Below, in pieces: positions 7,762 through 16,761 of a stretch of 64,000 bases of DNA. The notes beneath the pieces are model-generated. The model had not been told where the DNA came from. It worked only from the letters and a program-made list of their open reading frames with translations, and made no database searches. Each line of letters begins with the position of its first letter. Positions within the stretch are counted from its first letter, which is position 1. A program made the translations under genes and the position numbers. Source of the DNA: Triangularia verruculosa. Taxonomy: Eukaryota > Ascomycota > Sordariomycetes > Sordariales > Podosporaceae. Where the stretch lies: contig MU863898.1 of the NCBI GenBank assembly GCA_033296885.1, positions 124,001 to 188,000 of the forward strand. The letters run 5' to 3'.

Positions 7762-10710
7762 ATGGAGCCAGCAACTGCAAACACCAGTGCCAAAGTGTCA
7801 AATGGGCCGGCCAAACCCAAAAAGCTAAAGGTTTTCACCTCCGGTAGCGGAGCAAAGCGGACAGGGTCACGGCCACGGCGAATAAAGGCTCTCAGGGATA
7901 GGGATACTCGATACGATCCAGATGTTATCAATCGTTTGCCACGCGAGACCCTGTTGGCTCTTCCCGTTGAAGTGTTCAACGAGCTGCCGGTTGACCGCCT
8001 GCAGTACCTGTCCAAGGAGATACTGGATAGAGTCTCACCGCAAAGACTCTTACAGATTCCTAATCTCGCGACACTTCCCCCTGAGATCCTCGTCAAATTC
8101 CCGCCTGCAGTGCTGGCTCAGCTGCCTACCGACACGCTCCTGGCGCTCTGGGATCCTTTGAAGTTACCACCTGAAGCTGTCGCTAGTCTTCCACAGGAGA
8201 CCTTGGAGAGACTGACGCCAAGGATACTGGAGCAACTGCCACCAGAGGCGCACTCGCTGCTGCCACCTCGATTGCAGGAAATGCTAAAGCGCATGCCATT
8301 TACGACGGCGGAACTCAACCATGTTTCTAATGCCCCTCATACCTCATGCGCAGAGGGTTCACGGGTAGCTGTATTTTCTATCGAACCCCTCAGCAGAACC
8401 ACTGAGCGTGTGCCTACATTTTCCATCGAGCCACTGAGAAGCACTGAGGAGACCCCCACGCTGTCCTTTGCAGGGCAGAAGACTGGCGGTTTACACGCCT
8501 CACCCGGCGAGGAGCCCGGCTCTACAACAATCCCTTTCGCCCCTTGTAAAGCACAGCTGGAAGCCAAGCCTCCACCGCTCCCTATTCGCCCTCTAGACAC
8601 CCGTCCAAGGTCAGGTGAACATGCGCCTGCCTCGCAGCCCAAGGAGTCACACTTGGGGGTGGAAGGAACTAATCCTCAATCGCAGCGTCGTGTTTCCCAG
8701 TCATCTTCGACCCATTCTCGGGAATCCCGGAACAGGCAGTCGATAAGCAGAAGACAAGCCGTAAACAGCTGGTTGGGGAACACGACTCCTGCGGCCGCCG
8801 GCCCTCCTCCACCGGGGCAGGATGACGTGTCCATCTTGGGCGAGCTGATGGATCTGAGGGCCGAGCGCGATGCCTTGCGAGATTCAAAGGCCAGGCTGTC
8901 GGACAAGGTCCAGGAAATGGAGTTGGCCTTGTGGCGTGACGACATGATTCGTAAGGAACACGAGGAAAAGATTGCTGGCCTGGAGAAAAAGCTCGAAGTA
9001 GAGCGGGCTGCTGTCCAAGAGGACAAGAAAAAGCTGATGGATAGGGCCATGAGAATGGAATCCAATTTTCGAAGAGAGGCCGAGTTCTGTAAGCAACATT
9101 GGGGCCAGTTTTGGGATATGATTACTTCAAAGCATCCAGACGACGAAGTTATCTTGGGAACCCTGATCTTCTTGCGAGAATTAGTAGGGGAGTATCGGGA
9201 AGGGTTGGAGAAAGAGAAGGAAGGCGGTAAGAGGAAAGAGGTCAGAATCCAAGAGCTGCAGAGTGAACTGGATGGTCTGAAGCCAAAGGCCAGAGCAGGC
9301 GACACCGAGATGAGCCAACTCAAGTCAGCGCATGAAGAAGAACTTGAGGAGACAAAACAGTCATTACATGAGCAGATTCGAAAACTGCAGAAATTCGGCA
9401 AGGAGCAGCATCACAAGGCAAAGACGGCTGCCGAAAATCACCAAAAGGAGTTGGCCAAGTTGGAGTCTGAACTCGAGGCCCAGCACCGACAGGAGATGGA
9501 CAAGCTCATTTCGAAAACCAAGGAAGAGAGAGACGAAACGGTCCGCTTAAAGATGGAAAAGCAACATGCCATCCAGATGGCCAGCCTGCGCGCAAAACAC
9601 GAAGAGCAAATAGCCCATCTTGCAAGAATGCACGAACAGCAGCTTATAACGCAGTCCCAACTTGCGCAGCAGCGGGGGGACAAGATACACGAAGAGAACA
9701 TGGAAAAGCTCGAGCGAATAAATAAGAGGCAGCTTGACACAGAGTCCCAACTCGGCAAAGCGCAGGAGGAAAATGAACTGCTGCACCGCGAGAGGAGAAT
9801 GCTCCACGCGTCCATTCAGCAGCTTCAAGCCGACACGGAAATGCAACAAAGCCAACACCAAGAGGCCATGTCCTCGCTCAGGACGCAGAAAGGCCATCAT
9901 CCTGGCCAAGCCGTCGACGGGAATCTGAGGGCACTATTCCAGCGTCTGCAGTTCGGCATCGAGGTGGTGACAGAGCCCGTCAACTTGGGCGAGGTGTCGC
10001 TCCCTCCCGGAAGCCCGCTCGACCCCGACGGTTTTGCTGAACGGCACGGCGAGGGCTCTCTCCGTTTTCTCCTACGGCACATCCTATGGAATGTCGTCAT
10101 GAACGGCTTCTTCTCAGCGCCTTTTGGCTTTGGCGTGTTTGGGAACGACGGGGAAAGGAGCAAGCTCTTTGGGCTGTATGCCGCATGGCAGAGCGTCGTT
10201 GCTTCAACCCAGCAGGAGAAGACGGCAGCCCAAGAAGGAGAAAGCCCCAAACCACCCATGATTGACCTTTCCGTCTTTCTCCAGGACCCAGAAGCCAACA
10301 GGTGGAGGTCGTCAACTTTTGCTTCTATTCGCTCACGCACAACCAACCCGGCAATGGCTATAAATAATGCAAAGGTCAAACGGGAGATCCTCGGGGCGCT
10401 CTCGGCCGTTTCCACAGCCCTTCCAGAAGAGATCACCAGCAAAGTGGAGGAGATCGTGTCCTTGGCAGGAGACCTAGCACTCGAGACCGGGATCCACGAG
10501 TCGCATCTGGGCTTGCTGATGCCGGCTGCAGGAACGTCAGTTCAAATCGGCCAGGAGTTCATTGACTGCGAGGACGAGTACACCGTCAGCAGGACGGTGG
10601 AGAACGTCGAGCTGGGGGTCTGCCCCTACTTTTATAGAGTTGGAGACGGGATAGGTGACTTCTCCACCACTTGGACCATCGCTCGCGGAAAGGTGTACAT
10701 CAAGAGATGA
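7762..10710 (+). CDS. Octad-repeat plus coiled-coil protein of unknown function
   Basis: From the ATG at 7762 the protein is 982 residues; the frame is open further upstream and a start at 7570 would add 64 residues, but the TATA box at 7528 and the basic, non-conserved-looking extension argue against it. Residues 1-50 are basic. Residues 55-178 consist of about 14 tandem copies of an eight-residue unit of the form L-P-x-E-x-L-x-x, for example LPRETLLALPVEVFNELP. A Ser/Pro-rich linker follows. Residues about 354-710 form a long charged heptad coiled coil rich in Glu, Lys, Gln and Arg. The last 270 residues are a globular-looking domain containing RFLLRHILWNVVMNGFFSAP. A scaffold or structural role is inferred from this architecture; I recognise no enzyme motif. 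It is divergent from the Fic gene. Confidence 0.8.
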   Translation: MEPATANTSAKVSNGPAKPKKLKVFTSGSGAKRTGSRPRRIKALRDRDTRYDPDVINRLPRETLLALPVEVFNELPVDRLQYLSKEILDRVSPQRLLQIPNLATLPPEILVKFPPAVLAQLPTDTLLALWDPLKLPPEAVASLPQETLERLTPRILEQLPPEAHSLLPPRLQEMLKRMPFTTAELNHVSNAPHTSCAEGSRVAVFSIEPLSRTTERVPTFSIEPLRSTEETPTLSFAGQKTGGLHASPGEEPGSTTIPFAPCKAQLEAKPPPLPIRPLDTRPRSGEHAPASQPKESHLGVEGTNPQSQRRVSQSSSTHSRESRNRQSISRRQAVNSWLGNTTPAAAGPPPPGQDDVSILGELMDLRAERDALRDSKARLSDKVQEMELALWRDDMIRKEHEEKIAGLEKKLEVERAAVQEDKKKLMDRAMRMESNFRREAEFCKQHWGQFWDMITSKHPDDEVILGTLIFLRELVGEYREGLEKEKEGGKRKEVRIQELQSELDGLKPKARAGDTEMSQLKSAHEEELEETKQSLHEQIRKLQKFGKEQHHKAKTAAENHQKELAKLESELEAQHRQEMDKLISKTKEERDETVRLKMEKQHAIQMASLRAKHEEQIAHLARMHEQQLITQSQLAQQRGDKIHEENMEKLERINKRQLDTESQLGKAQEENELLHRERRMLHASIQQLQADTEMQQSQHQEAMSSLRTQKGHHPGQAVDGNLRALFQRLQFGIEVVTEPVNLGEVSLPPGSPLDPDGFAERHGEGSLRFLLRHILWNVVMNGFFSAPFGFGVFGNDGERSKLFGLYAAWQSVVASTQQEKTAAQEGESPKPPMIDLSVFLQDPEANRWRSSTFASIRSRTTNPAMAINNAKVKREILGALSAVSTALPEEITSKVEEIVSLAGDLALETGIHESHLGLLMPAAGTSVQIGQEFIDCEDEYTVSRTVENVELGVCPYFYRVGDGIGDFSTTWTIARGKVYIKR

Positions 10711-11894
10711 TTACGACAGAACAGAACACCAACTGCAAAGGCAGCGGGCATGATCCTGTGGTATGGTATGACTGCAAGATAAAACGCAGCTCCCAGGTCC
10801 ATCCAGATGATCGGGACTCCTCCCGTCTCAATCTCAGCTGTCAAACGCATCATGGGTAGCAACGGCCCAAAGAATAAATGTGCCCAACACGAGGTTCACT
10901 GCCCTTGTTGTCAAGCTGAAAGGATTCGCGGGCATGGCAGGCAGCCTCACGGAAGTGATGCTCACATGTCATTCCCAAGGCGGTTCGCTGCCCAAAAGCG
11001 ACACCTTTCGTTGGCTCAGGCGGATGGTTCCGTGATTCTTGGCCGGGAGCACGACATCGGGGAATTTGAACGGTTGGTCGAGCTCACGCTGTCCGCGATC
11101 CTGCCGTGCCATGCATGCGCCAAGACCCCGCCTAGACCAAGATGCCCGTCGAGTCCTTCGATGGACCTTCCCGATCAGGACCGGCAAAGGGCCAGAAGCC
11201 GGGGGCGCATTGGTTGCTGGTTTTTTTCCTTGGACGGTATTTTCTCGAAACAGGAAGATTGGCACTTCAGTTCGAAACTTGAGGGGTGACAGTGGCGCCC
11301 CCGCGCGGACCGAACCACAACGGTGAAAGCTTGTGGCTGACCTGGCACCTTCCGTACCAGGGTGCTGATCACTCGGACTTCACTGCTGTCGAGAAAATGT
11401 CCAAGATATACGTGCTACAGTGGCTGCATAGTTATAGATGTTTTTATGGGGAATTGTTGCTGCCCCCCCCTCCTCTGGATGTAACAGCAGGCCGCCTGGC
11501 CCTGTGATACTGCCCTTTACCGAACACCAGACTGACAGTGACACAAACTGCGGCTCAGCAGAAGAAGAGCAGCAAATACGGCAGGTCCTTTTCTGTATCC
11601 CCGGCCGTCCGTCAATTTTGAGTTTTCCGCCAAATTGCCATCGATGGCGCCAGCCCAGCTAGGCCGTCACGTCACCTTGCGTGGCGCGGGTTATCCAGAA
11701 GAAACATGCTGTTTGGGCGATATTAAAAAGGGCCCAAATGGCCCGCCCTGCTGGTGTGTTGCTGCATGATGGTACGAGGTAACCTCTGAAGTGGGAGAGA
11801 GACAGTGATCGGCATCCGACCCCTCCTCCAACAACTTCACACAGCTTGAACCTTTTTGCACTTCTACTTCTTGTGTTGCTTGGACTCACCCACC
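10711..11894. other. Intergenic, permease upstream region
   Basis: This is 1.2 kb between two plus-strand genes. A TATTAAAA element at about 11722, roughly 170 nt before the permease ATG, may be its TATA box. A C-rich tract lies at about 11462-11475. Hydrophobic minus-strand frames near 10640-10920 could not be assembled into a gene. Confidence 0.5.
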
Positions 11895-13598
11895 ATGGGC
11901 CATTCCGACGCCGAGGAGGCGGGCATCAAGGGCTCCAACGACCATGTGCACGACAAGGCAATCCACCAGACCGATGTCGATGCTTCGTCGGCCGTGGTCG
12001 GTGAGATCCAGGAGGAGAACAAGTATGCCTACGACGATTCGCGCAAGCTCGGCATCACGGGCGCTGTATTCCTGATTCTCAACAAGATGATCGGTACCGG
12101 TATCTTTTCGACGCCCTCGAGTATTTTTGCGGCTACCGGGTCGGTGGGTGTGAGTTTGATGCTCTGGGTCATTGGTAGGACACGCCCTCTTTATTTAGCT
12201 TCATTGCTTCCTCCTGTCGGTGCCATGATACTGATGATCGTGGCAATAGGCGGTTTCTTGACCTTTTGCGGTCTTTCCGTGTGGCTCGAGTTTGGCCTTG
12301 CCATCCCCAGGTCCGGCGGTGAGAAGAACTACCTGGAACACATCTACCGCCATCCCAAGTACCTTGCGACATGCGTGCTTGCGTCGCAAATGATCCTCCT
12401 CGGATTCTCGTCGGGCAACTCACTCGCCTTTGGTCGCTATATTCTCTACGCTGCCGGCAATGAGCTCAAGGACACGTACAAGGCGCGCGGGGTGGGTGTG
12501 GCCTGTATCACGTTTGCCGTGATCATCCACTCGGTGGCTCCCAAATGGGGAATCCGGTTGTTCAACGTCTTGGGCGTGTTCAAGGTCCTCGTGCTCCTCT
12601 TCATCGTCTTCTCTGGTTTCGCTGCGCTGGCCGGCAGGAGGTTGGTCGAGGATCCTCGCAACTTTGACAACGCGTTTGTTCTTGAGGAGGGTGATGGTTA
12701 TGGCGGTGGTGGCGCGTATGAATACTCGAATGCGCTGTTGAACATTGTTTACAGCTACAAGGGCTGGGAGAATGCCAACTACGTGCTAGGCGAGATCAAG
12801 GACCCGAGACGGACGTTGACAATTGCTGCTCCGTTGGCTGTGGGGGGCGTTACCATTCTCTATGTGCTGGCCAACGTGGCGTATTTCGCTGCCATCCCCA
12901 AGTCTGCCTTGGCCAAGTCCGAAGTCATCGTGGCCGGTTTGTTTTTCAGGAACGTCTTTGGCGACAGCGCTGGTGCGAGGGTCTTGCCCGTGTTTGTGGC
13001 GCTGAGCAACTTGGGCAACGTGCTGGCTGTGAGCTTTGCGCATTCCCGGCTGAACCAGGAGCTTGGAAAGGAAGGTCTGTTGCCTGGCAGCAGGTTCTGG
13101 GGGTCGAACAAGCCGTTCAACTCGCCTGCTGCTGCGCTCTTCCTCCACTGGATTGTGACCATCATCGTCCTGCTCGCTCCTCCGCCCGGGCCGGCGTACA
13201 ACTTTATTGTGAGCTTGTACACATATCCCGGGGCCTGGATCAACAGCTTCGTCGCTGCTGGGCTGATCTACCTGCAGTACCAAAAGAAGGAGGTATGGAA
13301 CCCCGGCTGGAGGACATTCTGGCCCATCACGGTTATTTTCCTGCTGTGCAACGCCTTCTTGGCCATCGTTCCGTTCATTCCGCCATCAAACGGAGACTTC
13401 TGGGGTGATGGATATCCGTACTACGTCTTCCCCGTGGTCGGGGTTGGCGTCCTGATCCTCGGCGGCATCTACTGGGTTCTGTGGACCAAGTTCTGGCCGG
13501 TGGTCCGGGGACACAAGCTTGTTGCTGAGAGAATCATTGATGATGAGGGTGTCGAGGTGGTCAGATATCGCAAGGTCAAGGTGGTGAAGCACGGGTGA
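11895..13598 (+). CDS. Methionine-permease-like amino acid transporter (Mup1 type)
   Basis: Two exons, 11895-12174 and 12250-13598, encode 542 residues. The start is the ATG in CACCATGG, 39 nt inside the open frame. After a hydrophilic N-terminus, LNKMIGTGIFSTPSSIF is the first-helix signature of L-type/APC-superfamily permeases, and the WLEFGLAIPRSGGEKNYLE segment matches high-affinity methionine permeases. About 12 hydrophobic segments follow, including KGWENANYVLGEIKDPRRT between helices. It is expected to import methionine or related amino acids at the plasma membrane. The 75-nt intron has length divisible by three and no in-frame stop, so an unspliced message would add 25 residues inside the second membrane segment; splicing gives WVIGGFLTFCG, which fits the family much better. 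Confidence 0.9.
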   Translation: MGHSDAEEAGIKGSNDHVHDKAIHQTDVDASSAVVGEIQEENKYAYDDSRKLGITGAVFLILNKMIGTGIFSTPSSIFAATGSVGVSLMLWVIGRTRPLYLASLLPPVGAMILMIVAIGGFLTFCGLSVWLEFGLAIPRSGGEKNYLEHIYRHPKYLATCVLASQMILLGFSSGNSLAFGRYILYAAGNELKDTYKARGVGVACITFAVIIHSVAPKWGIRLFNVLGVFKVLVLLFIVFSGFAALAGRRLVEDPRNFDNAFVLEEGDGYGGGGAYEYSNALLNIVYSYKGWENANYVLGEIKDPRRTLTIAAPLAVGGVTILYVLANVAYFAAIPKSALAKSEVIVAGLFFRNVFGDSAGARVLPVFVALSNLGNVLAVSFAHSRLNQELGKEGLLPGSRFWGSNKPFNSPAAALFLHWIVTIIVLLAPPPGPAYNFIVSLYTYPGAWINSFVAAGLIYLQYQKKEVWNPGWRTFWPITVIFLLCNAFLAIVPFIPPSNGDFWGDGYPYYVFPVVGVGVLILGGIYWVLWTKFWPVVRGHKLVAERIIDDEGVEVVRYRKVKVVKHG

Positions 13599-14080
13599 TG
13601 GTGGCTCGCTAGGATGGATCATGGATGCTACGGCCGAGCCGCGGCTGGCGTAAAAGGGAGGAGGTCGCCGTTGATATTGTTGCTGTCGTTTTGGATACCC
13701 ATAATCGAACTAGTTTTGTGTGCTCTGTATCATCACTTCATGAAGCGTGAGAATGAGATGTTGACTCGAATTGAGCGACAGTGACATGTGATGGCAGCTG
13801 TCAGCCTAGGCCCCACCGTAGCACTCCATCCATAGCAGCACCCCACCCGTGGGCTCTGGAAGGGAGCTGACGTGCATGGGTCCAGACGCCAGGTTGCAAG
13901 CTACCTCTCTAGGTACTTGGACACAGCACGGGTCACAGCTTCAACTTTATTTTCGACGACTTTGCGAAACAAGACATCTGTCAACTGCGCGACACGTTTC
14001 TTTTCTCTGCGCAGGTTATTGCCAACATCAAAGACAACAACATATAACCGCGTCGGTCATCTGGCCACCCCACCAGCAAG
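13599..14080. other. Intergenic, upstream of BOS1
   Basis: No gene is supported. It holds the permease 3' region and the BOS1 promoter and leader. A CTAGGTACTTGG element at about 13909 belongs to the recurrent TACCTAGGTA-like family. Confidence 0.5.
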
Positions 14081-14896
14081 ATGGTATGACACTGCCCCTA
14101 TTCAACGGCTCCTCAGCCTTGCGCACCGCTGACTGACTGCCAATAGAACACCACCTTCAACAGCGCCCTCAAACAGTCCACCACCCTCCGAAAAGACCTC
14201 TCGGTCCTCTCCTCTACCGATGCCGAACTCACCCCCGCCGCCATCGGCTCCGTCAGCGCCAGCCTCACGGCCCTCTCCCGAACAATAGACGAGTACAACA
14301 CCCTCGCCAAGCAGGAGCTCAACAAGGCCAAGCAGGAAAAGGCCTTTGAGCGCATCAAGGACTTCAAGCAGGAAATCGGCTCGTATCGCGCCGAACTCGA
14401 ACGCATCAAGAAAGAAAGAGAAGAAAGAGTGTACGCGAACAACAGGGGGGAGCTGTTGGGGAGGAGACCGTTCGCTGCGCAGACGCCCGAGAACCCATAT
14501 GCGAGTGCCGCTGTTTCGGGCGTACAGACGACAAGCGGATATGGACACGCGAGGACACACAGCACGGTCGAGTCTGGCGGTGGGATGGGAATGGGAAGCG
14601 GGGATGTGACACGAGAGTCGCACGCGCTGAGGGAGCAGGCCTTTTTCCAGCAGACCAACTCGGCCTTGGACGACTACATCGCACGGGGGCAGGCTGTGCT
14701 GGGCGACTTGGGACAGCAGAGGGAGATGCTCAAGAACACTCAACGAAGACTGTACAGTGTCGGCAACACGCTGGGGATATCGGGTGACACCATCAGAATG
14801 ATTGAACGGAGGGCGAAGCAGGACAAGTGGATATTCTGGGGAGGCGTGGTGGCATTCTTTTTGTTTTGCTGGTTGGTGTTGCATTACTTGCGGTAG
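14081..14896 (+). CDS. BOS1: ER-to-Golgi Qb-SNARE Bos1
   Basis: The start codon alone (14081-14083) is the coding part of exon 1. A 63-nt intron (14084-14146, GTATGA donor, CTGAC branch, AATAG acceptor) separates it from exon 2 (14147-14896). The spliced protein is 250 residues beginning MNTTFNSALKQSTTLRKDLS, which matches the N-terminus of the Bos1/membrin family. The N-terminal helical domain (about 1-115) is followed by a variable linker and the SNARE helix ending in LGDLGQQREMLKNTQRRLY, with a Gln at the zero layer. A single C-terminal anchor (WIFWGGVVAFFLFCWLVLHY) ends the protein four residues after the helix. Bos1 acts in fusion of COPII vesicles with the cis-Golgi, with Sec22, Bet1 and Sed5. 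Family assignment is secure. Confidence 0.93.
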
Positions 14897-15034
14897 TCCG
14901 ACGGGCAAGATTGGGCGGAAATGGTCATCAAGCGTGGAGTTTCGGCATGCATGGTTAGTTGTTAAACTGACACACTAGGGTATATATTGGAAGTTCAATT
15001 TCGTTTTCTCTCGTCACCGTGCCGTGGCATCCCA

Positions 15035-15925
15035 CTAGATCTGCCTCAACGACATGGTGAACAGCACATCCTTTGTCGCCTCCACCTCGACCACCTGTGT
15101 CTCTGGCAAGATGTGGTTGCTGGTGCTCATCTGCCCCCCAAACTCGGTCGGCCAATCTGTCACATCCCACTCCAGCCCTTTTGTCGTGATCCGGCTCGGC
15201 TCTCTCACAGGCAAGATGCCTACCCACTTTGCAAACACGTCATCTTCTCCCGCCGAGCCATGCCTCACCCTGATGGAATGTTTCCTGCCTGCCTTGAGCA
15301 TAAAGGTGAGGGATTCGCCGCTGAAGAAGTACAGTTTTCCCTCGTTGTAGTCCGGGTCCTGCTGGAAGAGGTACAGGTGATGAAGCTGCGAGATACCATG
15401 GTCGACTCTTCCGCCAAGGCTACCGACCGCGACGATGTCTTTTCCTCTGGGCGAGGGAGGGTATTTCTGGCGAATGTGCTCAATGGCTTTGGCGAAGTCA
15501 GTGGAGTAGTCGTCGCGATAATAGATCACATTTGTCTTTCTGGGCGGAGCCTCGTAGTACGTACGGGCGGCTTGGGTGATGGAGTCGAGGTCACCGATGA
15601 TGACATGGAGGTCGTCGAAGGAGGGGTCAGAGTGGACGCCGGCCACATCGTAGAGGCAGTTGGCACCGCCGTCGGCAGCTATGCGGAAGGATGCTGTGGA
15701 CGAGGGAGGTAAGTCAATGTTTTGTCAGGAAAAGAAAGATAAGGGGGATCACGGACCATTGTTCCATAATCTCTTGATCATGCCGACATGGTTGTGGATG
15801 GGCTGGTTGAGGACGAGAAGGGCATAGTCTGGAGGTGTGGCATTGGATGGAGGCCGGATGATGTCGGCAGGGTTCCATTCGATGATGGGCCAGTCCTTTT
15901 CTTCCCGGGGACTGCACGCAGCCAT
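15035..15925 (-). CDS. THI80: Thiamine pyrophosphokinase
   Basis: Two exons on the minus strand: 15925-15757 and 15693-15035, with a 63-nt intron (15756-15694). Splicing joins LWNN to ASFRIAADGGANCLYD and gives 275 residues. The motifs of the enzyme are clear: ADGGAN near residue 62, IIGDLDSI at about 90, YSTDFAKAIEHI, and SLGGRVDHGISQLHHLY, which together bind Mg-ATP and thiamine. The C-terminal domain contains WDVTDWPTEFGGQMSTSN, typical of the thiamine-binding half. The enzyme transfers pyrophosphate from ATP to thiamine to make the cofactor TPP in the cytosol. The intron donor is GTCCGT rather than GTANGT. An upstream in-frame ATG at 15976 would add 17 residues; its codons overlap a GTACGT donor-like site, so the 15925 start is preferred. 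Confidence 0.92.
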
Positions 15926-16680
15926 GGTTGGGCGGTGTTGTGTCGCTCTTGTTTGGCTGGGTGACGTACCCTGCATGGAAGAGGCCGAGGGGATGCGGGG
16001 GCGTTAGCTAGGACGACAGTTTTTTTTCTACTGTATGTGAGAATAAAACGGTAGGTACTTCTCAACCTTCTCACAATAGCAGCTTCTGAGCCAAGTCTTC
16101 TTCCATATAGACCATTTTACACCCATACGGATAGTCTCTCCATGACTACTACCTACAAATTACTTGATGTCAAAGCTGGCTGTCAAACGTCCACTGTGGA
16201 TTCCAGGTGCTGTGGGGGCCATTGTGGAGACCCCCCGGTCTCCCGCCGTGGGGGACCAAACAAGCCAGCCGCATGTGAAAGCCGACAATAAAATGTCTGG
16301 ACCTGGAAAACCTCTCGCCGCGTTTCGTGATTTCGCTCCCGCTTCAGTGGACGTGGCGCTGGCTATGCCCCCGACTCCCGCATGGCTTCCGGGACATCAG
16401 GAGGGACGGGAGCCTGGCAGGAAGACCCAGTCATCTCATTGGCTGATGCTCCTAATCAAGGTCGCGATATCAACTTGATTTCAGCCATCCCGCAATGACA
16501 AGAGGACGCAAAATGCAGCCTTCCTTGTCTTGCGGGCAGCAAATTCAGCCCCGATGTTGAACTCTGGCGTCCCAGCTGAGGTGGCCTCGTCCTAGACTCG
16601 GATTTTCGGTGAGGCTGTCGTTGAAACGGACGCCTGATGGGCGCCAGGCTTCTGGCTGTCCAGTCACCATGACAGGTAGG
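15926..16680. other. Intergenic, divergent promoter region
   Basis: This lies between the divergent thiamine pyrophosphokinase and membrane-protein genes. No coding signal is supported. A GGTAGGTACTT element lies at about 16050. Confidence 0.5.
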
Positions 16681-16688
16681 TATAAATA
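16681..16688 (+). promoter_or_regulatory. TATA box of the membrane protein gene
   Basis: TATAAATA, 81 nt before the ATG at 16762. This supports that ATG, with its signal peptide, as the original start rather than the later ATG at 16854. Confidence 0.6.
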
Positions 16689-16761
16689 TGAGACTGTCCC
16701 ACTGACGCGTCACAGCTTTGATCAGACCGACATCACACACTTTGTTTCAACAACACACGGC

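Noticed and set aside
10632..10920. Hydrophobic minus-strand frames resembling membrane helices
   Set aside because: They lie in different frames without a credible intron between them and overlap the 3' end of the octad-repeat gene.
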